A program made the position numbers and the translations under genes. DNA of 64,000 nucleotides from RGIG9608 sp045612365 (GTDB taxonomy: Bacteria; Bacteroidota; Bacteroidia; Bacteroidales; Paludibacteraceae), in contig JAZKYY010000011.1 in assembly GCA_045612365.1 (NCBI GenBank), positions 62,001-126,000 of the forward strand. Reading direction: 5' to 3'. Below the pieces are notes generated by a model that was not told the origin of the DNA, did not search any database, and saw nothing but the letters and a program-made list of their open reading frames with translations. Shown here in pieces: positions 43,813 through 52,459 of this stretch; position 1 is the first letter of the stretch; every line of letters begins with the position of its first letter.

Positions 43813-44745
43813 ATGGGGAAATTTCAGCACAAATTAGTTTTAGGTTTGTTTTTTACCTTGTTTTGTTTCTCTCCTTTAGTTTCTCAAGCGCAGGTTTTGA
43901 AGTTAGCAGGTGAGCATTTTGGTCAGTTGAATATTGGCCCTGGTTTTTTTAGTTCAGATTTGGGTAGAGATGGAGTTTTTCAGTTCTATAACCCAAGAAT
44001 TGCAGTAGGATTTAATTATTCTTATCGTTTTCATGAGAGATGGGCTGTGCAGTTGAGTGCAACTTATGGTTTTTATGGAGAAAAGGATGGGAATTGGAGA
44101 CCTCGTCGAGGTTGGGAGGTTTCTACTCATTTGGTTGATGCGGCACTTTCGGCTAAGTTTTATATTTTGAAAAGAGGAACAAAGGGAGATAACCAGGGAA
44201 GACCTGATTTGTATGTTGCTGCTGGATTCGGAGGTTTAGCAAGTATTCAGCCAACTCTTACTCAGTCAAATGAAGAAGGGACAACTAAAATGCCAGAATC
44301 AGGTGTAACTAAACAAGAATTTATAGATGAATGGAATACTAATCATAATGGAAAGAATCAAAGAGTAGTTTCAAAAAAGGAAGATCCAAAGGCTCCGATA
44401 GTTTTAGATCAATCTAATAAAGAGTATTTAGATAGTCATAAAGAATTTTGGTTTAAACAATCGGGGGATAAGAAATATCTCTTGGTACCTTCTTTCCCAA
44501 TATCAATTGGGGCTTTATGGTCAATAAAGGATCGTTTGTTGTTAGGTTTTGATTATACTTTTAGGGTTGCAATTAGTGATTATTTAGATGGTTTAAATCC
44601 TGTAGGATCTTGGTATCCAGATATGTATTCTTCAGTTAATTTTTCTGTTGGATTTGTTTTGAATAAAGAGTGTTATATCTGTAACTCAAGTTTGAGCGAA
44701 CGTAGATTTAAGAAGTACAAAGCTTCGAGTGGATATTGGTTCTAA
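43813..44745 (+). CDS. Outer-membrane beta-barrel protein (DUF6089-like)
   Basis: A 310-residue exported protein. The signal peptide MGKFQHKLVLGLFFTLFCFSP...SQAQ is followed by alternating strands with aromatic girdles. The end, YTFRVAISDYLDGLNPVG...SSVNFSVGF, matches the family of small Bacteroidota barrels annotated DUF6089. In the middle (about 165-225) is a charged, loop-like insertion (SNEEGTTKMPESGVTKQEF and after), likely extracellular. After the last strand a Cys-x-x-Cys and basic tail (CYICNSSLSERRFKKYK) is odd for a barrel. The open frame extends 18 codons upstream, but the ATG after the -7 box is preferred. Function is unknown. Confidence 0.78.
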   Translation: MGKFQHKLVLGLFFTLFCFSPLVSQAQVLKLAGEHFGQLNIGPGFFSSDLGRDGVFQFYNPRIAVGFNYSYRFHERWAVQLSATYGFYGEKDGNWRPRRGWEVSTHLVDAALSAKFYILKRGTKGDNQGRPDLYVAAGFGGLASIQPTLTQSNEEGTTKMPESGVTKQEFIDEWNTNHNGKNQRVVSKKEDPKAPIVLDQSNKEYLDSHKEFWFKQSGDKKYLLVPSFPISIGALWSIKDRLLLGFDYTFRVAISDYLDGLNPVGSWYPDMYSSVNFSVGFVLNKECYICNSSLSERRFKKYKASSGYWF

Positions 44746-44757
44746 TCAAACTAAGAC

Positions 44758-44787
44758 AAAAAGCTACTTTTTAGAGTAGCTTTTTTT
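44758..44787. terminator. Terminator after the barrel gene
   Basis: AAAAAGCTACT pairs with AGTAGCTTTTT (44758-44768/44775-44785), with T-run following. The DUF721 gene begins 15 bp later and may have its own promoter or depend on readthrough. Confidence 0.85.
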
Positions 44788-44801
44788 ATCTAAATACTTT
44801 T

Positions 44802-45092
44802 ATGAGAAAGAAACAAACATTATCAATAAAAGAATTACTCCCTTCTGCTTTGGAAGAGTTGGGTGCTTCTCGGAAACTTTCAGAACAACATATCTTACAA
44901 GCTTGGGAAAAGTATTTTGGGAGTTCTATCCGAAGTTTTGTGACTAAAATATATGTAAATAGAGGCATTTTATATGTTAAGATAAATTCATCTGTGATTA
45001 AAAATGAATTATTAATTCAAAGGGAATCAATTGTTCAAAAATTGAATGAGGAAGTCCAACAGGAAATTATAAAAACATTGATTTTTTTATAA
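44802..45092 (+). CDS. DUF721/DciA-like protein
   Basis: A 96-residue protein of the DUF721 family. Conserved features: LPSALEELGASRKLSEQHILQAWEKYFG and KIYVNRGILYVKINSSVIKNELLIQRESIVQKLNEEV. In other bacteria DUF721 proteins (DciA) help load the replicative helicase DnaB. Bacteroidota members are short, with the KH-like domain only. It is followed 3 bp later by the TtcA-like gene. Function by family only. Confidence 0.85.
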   Translation: MRKKQTLSIKELLPSALEELGASRKLSEQHILQAWEKYFGSSIRSFVTKIYVNRGILYVKINSSVIKNELLIQRESIVQKLNEEVQQEIIKTLIFL

Positions 45093-45095
45093 AAA

Positions 45096-45857
45096 ATGGA
45101 TAAAAAGGAATTGCAGAAGAATATTTTTAGAATCTCCCAAAAGGTAAAAAAAACTATTTTTGATTTTGGATTGATAGAAGATGGAGATAAGATTCTTATT
45201 GGACTTTCAGGAGGAAAAGATTCTTTGGCATTGACAGAGATATTGTCTGCCCAACAAAAAATTTTTTCTCCTCGTTTTTCTTTAGTTGTTGCTCATATCA
45301 ATTTGACTAATATTCCTTACGAGTCCGATATTGATTATTTGCGTTCTTTTTGTCAACAACAAGGCGTTGAATTTGAGGAAGTAAATATGAGTTTTTCTTC
45401 ATCAGGGATTGAAAAAAAAGATGAAAAAACGCCTTGCTTCTTTTGCTCTTGGAGCCGGCGTAAGGCTCTTTTTGAAACAGCTAAAAAGCTCAATTGCAAC
45501 AAGATTGCGCTTGGACATCATCAAGATGACATATTGGAAACATTCTTTTTGAATATGCTGTTTCAAGGGAATATAGGAACAATGCCTCCTAAATTAAAAA
45601 TGAATAAGTTTGATATGACTATTATCCGACCACTTTGTTTACTAAAGGAGGATGATTTAAAACTGATGAGTAAAATAAGGAAATATAAGAAGCAGGTTAA
45701 AAAATGTCCATTTGAGAAGGAAACAAAGCGAAATGATATAAAAAAACTTTTGAAGACTTTTGATAATATCTCTCCTATTGCTAGAAAAAATATATGGAGG
45801 TCGATGATGAATGTACAAGATGAATATTTGCCTAAAAAAATAAACAATGATAAATAA
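45096..45857 (+). CDS. TtcA-like PP-loop ATPase (tRNA 2-thiolation family)
   Basis: This is a member of the adenine nucleotide alpha-hydrolase family that thiolates tRNA cytidine 32 using an iron-sulfur cluster. The PP-loop is SGGKDS at 38-43. The cysteines that hold the cluster are CFFC (Cys114, Cys117) followed by SRRKALF, and LGHHQDDILETFFLNML is a signature strand. A third cysteine is in KKCPFEK. The length, 253 residues, is typical. Its end overlaps the next gene by 11 bp, so these are co-translated. Confidence 0.88.
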   Translation: MDKKELQKNIFRISQKVKKTIFDFGLIEDGDKILIGLSGGKDSLALTEILSAQQKIFSPRFSLVVAHINLTNIPYESDIDYLRSFCQQQGVEFEEVNMSFSSSGIEKKDEKTPCFFCSWSRRKALFETAKKLNCNKIALGHHQDDILETFFLNMLFQGNIGTMPPKLKMNKFDMTIIRPLCLLKEDDLKLMSKIRKYKKQVKKCPFEKETKRNDIKKLLKTFDNISPIARKNIWRSMMNVQDEYLPKKINNDK

Positions 45858-46884
45858 TAGAATATATTTTCCTGCTGAATGGCACGAACAAGTTGGAGTA
45901 ATGATAACATTTCCACATCTGAAAACAGATTGGGAGTATATGATAGAGGAAGCTCAAGATTGTTTCTTGCGTATTGCCAAGCAAATTGCTTTAAGAGAAA
46001 TTCTTTTGGTTGTTGCCTCCGATAAATTTGAGGTAGAAAATCTTCTTGATCAGTTTGGTGTGAATATGCAGAATGTAAGAATTTTTGAATGCGTAACTAA
46101 TGACACCTGGGCTAGAGATCATGCTTTTATTACACTATTAAAGGATGTCAAACCTTTGCTTTTGGACTTTTGTTTTAATGGTTGGGGACAAAAATTTTCT
46201 TCTAATTTAGATAATAAGATAAATACGTCACTTTTTTCTTCTGAGATATTGAGTGGGGAATATGTGAATTGTTTGGATTTTGTTCTTGAAGGAGGTTCCG
46301 TAGAGAGTGATGGAAGAGGAACGTTATTAACTACTTCTAAATGCTTATTGGCCGAAAAGAGAAACGATATGTCCAAGATGGATATAGAAAGTTATCTCAA
46401 AAAAACTCTTTGTGTGGAGCGTGTTTTGTGGCTCGATTATGGAGATTTGGAGGGAGATGATACTGATGGTCATATCGATACGTTGGCTCGCTTTTGCTCG
46501 TATGACACTATTGCTTATGTGCGATGTGATGATGAGAAAGATTCTCATTTTCACGAATTAAGAAAAATGGAAAAGCAGTTGCAGTCATTCCGTACATTAG
46601 ATGGCAATCCGTATAAATTGTTGCCACTTCCAATGGTTGATAAGATAGAAGAAGAAGGAGAAAGACTTCCTGCAACGTATGCCAATTTTTTGATAATGAA
46701 TACTGCTGTACTTATGCCTTCCTATAATCAGCCGAAGAATGATGAAAAAGCAAAAGAGGTTTTACAAATAGCTTTCCCCGATAAAGAGATTGTTATGGTT
46801 GACTGCAGAGCTTTAATTAAGCAACACGGTTCCTTGCATTGTGTAACGATGCAGTTTCCTAAAGAGGTTAAGATATCCCTTTAA
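45847..46884 (+). CDS. Agmatine deiminase/peptidylarginine deiminase family protein
   Basis: This 345-residue guanidine-modifying enzyme hydrolyses agmatine to N-carbamoylputrescine in known members. The sequence shows the catalytic Asp91 (TWARDHAF), LEGGSVESDGRGTLLTTSKCL, DTDGHIDTLARF with the catalytic His, and nucleophile Cys332 in HGSLHC. In standard agmatine deiminases the last motif is GGNIHC; here Gly-Gly-Asn-Ile is replaced by His-Gly-Ser-Leu, which could alter substrate. It starts 11 bp inside the TtcA-like gene. It could be a paralogue with another guanidino substrate. Confidence 0.87.
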   Translation: MINNRIYFPAEWHEQVGVMITFPHLKTDWEYMIEEAQDCFLRIAKQIALREILLVVASDKFEVENLLDQFGVNMQNVRIFECVTNDTWARDHAFITLLKDVKPLLLDFCFNGWGQKFSSNLDNKINTSLFSSEILSGEYVNCLDFVLEGGSVESDGRGTLLTTSKCLLAEKRNDMSKMDIESYLKKTLCVERVLWLDYGDLEGDDTDGHIDTLARFCSYDTIAYVRCDDEKDSHFHELRKMEKQLQSFRTLDGNPYKLLPLPMVDKIEEEGERLPATYANFLIMNTAVLMPSYNQPKNDEKAKEVLQIAFPDKEIVMVDCRALIKQHGSLHCVTMQFPKEVKISL

Positions 46885-47452
46885 TATTCATTTTTTCCTT
46901 TATCTCTTTTATTGAAAGTTGGCTTTCGTCAGTTTCTGTAAAGAATGAATACTGTTTCAAAAACTTTAGAGTTTTTGGGTTGTGGTATTCTCCCAAAGAG
47001 ATATGAATGTTGTTATTAATAAGTTGTTTGGCTAATATATCATTCCCTCTAAAACCATGAATAATCCATTGTTGCTTTGGCTTATATTTTTTTTTGAAAT
47101 GCAATAATTCACTATATGCTGAGACGATGTGTAAAATAAGTGTTTTTTGTAATTTTTCCGAAAGTAAGATGTGATGTTTGAATACGTGCTGCTGAAGTTC
47201 AAAACTTATCTTACATTTTTTATCTAAACCAGTTTCTCCAATTGCAATAACCAAATCGCTTTGTGCATATTTTTCTATTAAAAGAAAATCTTGTTCCCAA
47301 TCATTTGATATAAACCAAGGATGAATACCAACTGAAATTGGTTGATGTGGATATTGTTTAATGAATTTCTCAATATCTCTAGGAAAAACATTGCGAATGG
47401 TCTTTTCTCCTAAAAAATTGTGAGAATGAATATCTTCAAAATTTTCTAGCAT
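46868..47452 (-). CDS. TatD-like metal-dependent hydrolase (short form)
   Basis: At 194 residues this is much shorter than TatD (about 260), but the metal motifs are in place: DIHSHN (His9, His11), SVGIHPWF, IAIGETGLDKK, LILHIVSAY, IHGFRGN and FTETDES. Members are 3'-5' DNases or D-amino-acid-tRNA hydrolases. The 17 bp at its end overlap convergently with the agmatine deiminase gene's 3' end. Its start overlaps the stop of the barrel gene by 1 bp. Short TatD forms like this one are known in Bacteroidota. Confidence 0.85.
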   Translation of the reverse strand: MLENFEDIHSHNFLGEKTIRNVFPRDIEKFIKQYPHQPISVGIHPWFISNDWEQDFLLIEKYAQSDLVIAIGETGLDKKCKISFELQQHVFKHHILLSEKLQKTLILHIVSAYSELLHFKKKYKPKQQWIIHGFRGNDILAKQLINNNIHISLGEYHNPKTLKFLKQYSFFTETDESQLSIKEIKEKMNIKGIS

Positions 47453-49239
47453 TAAAAGGAGAAAATTACACCTGCCATAACTGATCCCACTACATCATAA
47501 CCATACCAATTCTGATAACGTAGTTTTGGAGCAAGTCCAAGTACATTATTTAATTGCAAATAGGCAGAAAGCCAACTACTATAGGAGTAAGAAGCAGATA
47601 GGTTAATGTCGTGTATATTACGCATTTTTAGAGAACTTCCATTTGGCATTTTAGCGTAGCGTCCAGCAGCGAGATAATAGCTTGCAGCAACTCTAATATC
47701 TGGTGTAATGTTGTAATCTCCACCAATGTTGAGTTCCCAAGTTGGGCGTTGCCATGCTTTTTCTCTGTTAGTTTTGGCTTCTCCTTTTAAGTACCAACCA
47801 TTATATTGACCTTTTATTGAAGCACTAAATTTTTCTTTATAATTATAATTTAGATTCAATCCAACTTTAAGCAAATCTGTGTCATAGAATTGTGAGCCAA
47901 AGCTATTTGAAAAACGCAAATCAGAAGGGTCATTTTCTAACGCATAGGTTTGATTTGTAAAGAAGTGTTGATTCTTAATTATTTTGTAATGAACGTATGC
48001 ATCGACGAAGAAAAATGTGATAGGTTTAACCTTTACTCCTGCATAAAAATCGGCTGGGATGTAAGTGTCAGGTAGCATTTCAACTTCGTTTGCAAAGCAA
48101 TTTTGGTTGTAAATCTCACGTAAAGAATTAAGTTCAAAATCACCTCCTATACCAGCATAAACAGACACCATTTTAGGATTTATGAAATATTCGATTTCTA
48201 CATCGGGCGAAATATTTGCAACTTGTGTATGTTCTCTTTTTATAGCAAAGGCAGTTTTTATTCCGGCACGAAGAAGTAGCTGTTTTTTTGTCATGAGAAA
48301 ACGAGGAGAGAAATGTATTGTTGAAGAGTATTTTGGTAGATTATCAATACCATTCTTCATCTTTCCATATAACAAATTATTCATGCCAAAATCAAAAGCA
48401 ATACGGTAGTCTTTGTTTTTAAGCATGAAGTCGAACATCGTGTTTATTCCAAACTGATGTTCGGAGAAACCTTTTGGCATAAAGAAAAACCCATAATTGA
48501 TATTGGCGTCATACTTAAAATTGTTTGTTGGCATTGAGCGACAACCTATTTTTGCTAAAACGGTATTTAAGTTCTCTTCTTTTTTTATCAAATCTTTTCC
48601 GGAAATCGTGTTAGAATTTAAAGGATTGATAAATGATAAAGAATCAAAGATTTGGGTCGTTCCGTAACGATTGAACGTTTTATTGCGATAACCTAAATCA
48701 ACATAAAAATTAGCGTTGTTAAAGTAATGCTTGAAGTTTAGATTTATGTCTGTTTCAATGTATTTTTTGTTGCTCAAAGTGGAAGTTGAGTTTTTTGTAG
48801 TGTCGGTTTGGTTGCCTTGTGCCCAATCCCAAGCCAATCCATTGTTTCTAAAATCAAAGTCAAGTTTGCTATTCTTTTTGTTAAGTAGCGGATATGCAAA
48901 TTCTACGTCCCATTTCAATGGCAGGCCAATTGCAAGTTTAGCATGACCATTTTTATAGTTGTCTCGCACCATAGCGGTAAGAGGCGCCTGAGGGAGCACC
49001 GCTGAAGGAGAAGAAAGAGTGAGTGGAGCAGAGTATTCAGAGTATTCAACTTTGCTTTTTTCCACTTCTGGTTCTGCAATTGTGAGCGTTTGATTTACTT
49101 TCTTTGCATCCATTATTACAGGATTGTACTCACGCTCAATAGTTATGTTTCGGTGAACAACGGAATCGTTTTCCGTTTGAGCATAAATTGTAAAATGGCA
49201 TAAAACTATAGTAGCTAATAATGGAATTCTTATTTTCAT
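47452..49239 (-). CDS. Outer-membrane beta-barrel protein, partner of a large TPR protein
   Basis: A 595-residue exported protein with signal peptide ending YAQ. After the signal comes a conserved-looking segment RNITIEREYNPVIMDAKKVNQTLTIAEP, then a Ser/Thr-Pro linker, then about 16 predicted amphipathic strands up to a C-terminal aromatic Phe (GVIFSF). It looks like a TonB-dependent-receptor-like barrel without plug or TonB box in view. It lies 8 bp downstream of the TPR gene. Bacteroidota genomes often keep this pair together; a role in envelope assembly or peptidoglycan/protein export is inference only. Confidence 0.75.
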   Translation of the reverse strand: MKIRIPLLATIVLCHFTIYAQTENDSVVHRNITIEREYNPVIMDAKKVNQTLTIAEPEVEKSKVEYSEYSAPLTLSSPSAVLPQAPLTAMVRDNYKNGHAKLAIGLPLKWDVEFAYPLLNKKNSKLDFDFRNNGLAWDWAQGNQTDTTKNSTSTLSNKKYIETDINLNFKHYFNNANFYVDLGYRNKTFNRYGTTQIFDSLSFINPLNSNTISGKDLIKKEENLNTVLAKIGCRSMPTNNFKYDANINYGFFFMPKGFSEHQFGINTMFDFMLKNKDYRIAFDFGMNNLLYGKMKNGIDNLPKYSSTIHFSPRFLMTKKQLLLRAGIKTAFAIKREHTQVANISPDVEIEYFINPKMVSVYAGIGGDFELNSLREIYNQNCFANEVEMLPDTYIPADFYAGVKVKPITFFFVDAYVHYKIIKNQHFFTNQTYALENDPSDLRFSNSFGSQFYDTDLLKVGLNLNYNYKEKFSASIKGQYNGWYLKGEAKTNREKAWQRPTWELNIGGDYNITPDIRVAASYYLAAGRYAKMPNGSSLKMRNIHDINLSASYSYSSWLSAYLQLNNVLGLAPKLRYQNWYGYDVVGSVMAGVIFSF

Positions 49240-49247
49240 TGCTGTAG

Positions 49248-52200
49248 TTATTTTTCGGTTTCTGTGTTTTGTTTCTCTCTTTTTTCAATTTTTTCTAATC
49301 GGTCAGAAATTAGATTTTGAATATCGTCTTGAACTTTATAATTGTCTCTTAAACTTAACAAGTATTGTTTTGCCTGAAAGTCATCTCCTTTCTCTACATA
49401 AATATCTGCAAGAAGCACAAAGCAACGAGCTAGCCAAAATTGATATGGGGTATTCTTTTCTATAAAGTCAAAAATTTCAGTTTCAGATTCATCTAGATTT
49501 TTTACATCAAAAAGATATTGAGCTAATAAATATTTAGCTTCAGATCCCATTTCGTGCATTAAATCTTTCGATAAGAATCTCAAATCGTCTTCTGCTTCTT
49601 TGGATTGATTTGTAGCAATGTATGCTTTTGCTCTATTGTAGCGAGCTTCTCGTTCAAGTTCTTCGCTAGTAACATCTCCCAAAAGAATTTCATTCGCAAT
49701 ACTAATGGTCGTTTGATAATCATTTTGGAAATGGCTACAACGAAGTACTCCTAGCCTAGCAATATTTCTGTTTTCAACATTACTAGCAGCATCAAGTAAT
49801 TTCCTAAAGAAATCTTGTGAAGTCTTGTATTGTTTTTTATTATAAGTGATTTCAGCAGCACGAATAAGCGACTCTTCAACGTATTTGTTTCCATCTATTG
49901 AGGCCACATCTTTGTATTCTTTTAGAGCCTCGTCAAATTTTTCTAAATTGTAATATGAACTTGCCAAATAGTAACGTGCTGTAATGCAGTTCTTCGATGT
50001 ATTTGATACGCAGTATTGTTGCAGATATTGTTTCAAAGTGTTGATGGCATTAGTGTAATCTTCTTTTGCGTAAACACGTTCTGCTGCAATGAAACTTAAT
50101 GAGTCACCTTTGTCACTTGAAACAGAAGTTGCGTAACTTTTACCAAGAGTTTTGCAATATTCTAGGAAAGCAGGCACATCATTAGTTTCAACATGCAATG
50201 CTTCCAAACTTTCAAATGCTGAACGAGCTTCGTCGCTACCTTTGTATTTTTCAATTACTTGCTTATATGCCTGTTTGGCTTTTTCTGTTTCTCCAATGTT
50301 GAAGTAGAGCATACCAATTTCGAGCGATGCTTTGCGAGCCAACGTGTTTTTTGGATATTTTTCAACAACTTCTTGATAGATGTTTATTGCCTCGTTATTT
50401 TTTTCCAACATCACGTATGAACGTCCGATTTCATACAAGGCATTTCCTTTGTATTCGGAGTTTGGCATTGTTTTTAAAAGGTTTTCAAGAACGTCTATTT
50501 TCTCATTGTAGCGTTTTTGTAACCCTAAAATAAAGGCATTTTGAAATGTTGCATAATCGGTTCCTTTTGACTTTGCACTGATTACTTGGTTGTAATATTT
50601 TTGAGCAGAAGCGAAATTGCGTTCGTAAAAATAACAGTCACCCAAACGATTAAGAGCATCCAATTTAATATTGGACGTTGCGTCTTGTGGTTGCTGAACA
50701 CACTTTAGGAACCACGATGTAGCATTACTATAATTTTTCTCAGAGAAATAAGTATAACCAATTCCGTAGTAGGTGTTTATGAGATTCTCTGTTGATTTTT
50801 TTTGCGGTTTTTTCAAAAACGTCTGAAAATCCTCTCTTGCCGTCTGGTAGTTTTGTAAACGATAATTACTTTCTCCACGCCACAAATATGCCTGAGCAGA
50901 GAATGATTTGTCCGTGTTTTCGGCAATTGATTCGGAGAACATTTTTTCTGCATTTTTATAATCTGCTTTAGCAAATGCTTGAGTTCCAAGTTGGAATAAG
51001 ACATATTCTTTTACCTCTTTCATTTTAGGTGTGAGGATTTTCATTTTGGAGATAGACTGGTACGCCGAAGAATAATTTTTGTTGCTCAAGAAAATAGAAA
51101 CAATGTGGTCGTAAACATTGTCCAAATATTTTGACTTTGGAAAAGTTTCAATAAAACTTTCAAGAGCAGAGAGTGATTCTCCAAAGGCTGCATTTGTTTC
51201 GTAAGATGAGAGTGCGTAATTATACAATGCTTCTTCTTGAATTTGCTTTGAGAAATCGGTTTTTGATGCCGATTCAAATGCCATTCGTGCATTGTTTTTA
51301 TCATTATTCAACAAATAACAATGTCCTAAGTGTAAATAAGCGTTTTGAGAAATTGAGTCTTCAGGAGTTGTTGCTTTAGTAAGGTATTTGATGGCATTGG
51401 TATAATCTTTTTCTTGAAAGAAAGACATCCCATACATGTAGGCACTATTCCTTTGTAGTTTCTTGGCAATTTTTTCATACTTTCCAAAGTAGGTAATAGC
51501 TTCATTAAACACTTTTTCTCGGTAAGCGCATTCGCCCATTATACGATAAACTTCTGAGTTGTTTTTGTTGTTTGGGTTGCGTTCGAGCATTTTTTTGCCA
51601 TGTTCGAGTGATTTTTTGTAGTCTTTTTCTTCGTAATAAATTTGTACGATGTAATAAGGAACAATGTCTTTATATTCTTCAGTTTCTTCTATTTTTAAGA
51701 AACCAGCAAGCGCATTTTTATTGTTTTTCTGCAAATAGTCAATATAAGCATTGTAGTAAATAGCAACGTTTGTATATTCATTCTTTTCGTTACTTAAAGT
51801 TCCAAAAATCTTCTTTGCTTCAGCATATTTCTTCATTTCTAGAAGAGAATATGCTCTAGTGTATAAGTATTCTATACGTTCTTGTGCAATTAAATCTTTT
51901 TCTTTTACCTCTTCGTACCAAGTGAGTGCTTGTTTGTATTTCTCGTTTTCGTAACGAATACGTCCGAGCATAAAGCAAACTCTACTGCGATAAGGAGAGT
52001 TTGGATTTCTTTTGATGTAATCTTCCAACAATAACTGAGCGCGATTTTGTTTGAGCGAATAGGAGTTAATAGCAACGTAATATTCTGCATCTTGTATAAT
52101 TCCTTTGTTGTCATTATCTGTTTCTTGCAAAAATTTTTCAAAACAACTTATCGATGCAGCGTATTTGCGTTGTGCATAAAGTTCCTTCCCTGCTAAGTAT

Positions 52201-52295
52201 AAGTTGTTGTCTCCTGCTTCTATTTGAGATTGTTGAGAAAATACTGCCGAAATGGCAATGATGTTTACGGAGAGAAAAAGGATGATTTTCTTCAT
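49248..52295 (-). CDS. Very large secreted tetratricopeptide-repeat protein
   Basis: This 1015-residue protein begins with a signal peptide (IILFLSVNIIAISAVFSQQ) and consists of about 25 TPR units end to end, such as YAASISCFEKFLQ, YKQALTWYEEV and NYATAIKYLTKA-type repeats. No lipobox is present, so it is periplasmic or exported. TPR superhelices of this type scaffold envelope complexes (compare BamD and YbgF/CpoB). First in an operon with a beta-barrel and a TatD-like gene. A minus-strand -7 element (complement of CAAAAATA, 52322-52329) lies just upstream. Its partner is probably the adjacent barrel; function not determined. Confidence 0.82.
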   Translation of the reverse strand: MKKIILFLSVNIIAISAVFSQQSQIEAGDNNLYLAGKELYAQRKYAASISCFEKFLQETDNDNKGIIQDAEYYVAINSYSLKQNRAQLLLEDYIKRNPNSPYRSRVCFMLGRIRYENEKYKQALTWYEEVKEKDLIAQERIEYLYTRAYSLLEMKKYAEAKKIFGTLSNEKNEYTNVAIYYNAYIDYLQKNNKNALAGFLKIEETEEYKDIVPYYIVQIYYEEKDYKKSLEHGKKMLERNPNNKNNSEVYRIMGECAYREKVFNEAITYFGKYEKIAKKLQRNSAYMYGMSFFQEKDYTNAIKYLTKATTPEDSISQNAYLHLGHCYLLNNDKNNARMAFESASKTDFSKQIQEEALYNYALSSYETNAAFGESLSALESFIETFPKSKYLDNVYDHIVSIFLSNKNYSSAYQSISKMKILTPKMKEVKEYVLFQLGTQAFAKADYKNAEKMFSESIAENTDKSFSAQAYLWRGESNYRLQNYQTAREDFQTFLKKPQKKSTENLINTYYGIGYTYFSEKNYSNATSWFLKCVQQPQDATSNIKLDALNRLGDCYFYERNFASAQKYYNQVISAKSKGTDYATFQNAFILGLQKRYNEKIDVLENLLKTMPNSEYKGNALYEIGRSYVMLEKNNEAINIYQEVVEKYPKNTLARKASLEIGMLYFNIGETEKAKQAYKQVIEKYKGSDEARSAFESLEALHVETNDVPAFLEYCKTLGKSYATSVSSDKGDSLSFIAAERVYAKEDYTNAINTLKQYLQQYCVSNTSKNCITARYYLASSYYNLEKFDEALKEYKDVASIDGNKYVEESLIRAAEITYNKKQYKTSQDFFRKLLDAASNVENRNIARLGVLRCSHFQNDYQTTISIANEILLGDVTSEELEREARYNRAKAYIATNQSKEAEDDLRFLSKDLMHEMGSEAKYLLAQYLFDVKNLDESETEIFDFIEKNTPYQFWLARCFVLLADIYVEKGDDFQAKQYLLSLRDNYKVQDDIQNLISDRLEKIEKREKQNTETEK

Positions 52296-52393
52296 AAAAT
52301 TTTAACTTTTTTCAATTGTTACAAAAATAGTGAAAAGTTATGATTTATAAGCTAACACAAAAAACTAGAAAATATTTTGCTTTGTCGGTTTTT

Positions 52394-52433
52394 ATAAAAA
52401 AAATAACTCCTTTGTCCGACCGACAAAGGAGTT
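52394..52433 (-). terminator. Terminator of the methylmalonyl-CoA decarboxylase operon
   Basis: AACTCCTTTGTC (52405-52416) pairs perfectly over 12 bp with GACAAAGGAGTT (52422-52433), loop CGACC. The A-rich tract 52395-52403 gives a U-run on the minus-strand RNA. Confidence 0.93.
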
Positions 52434-52459
52434 GGTAATGAATGTAACTCTAAAAGTTA

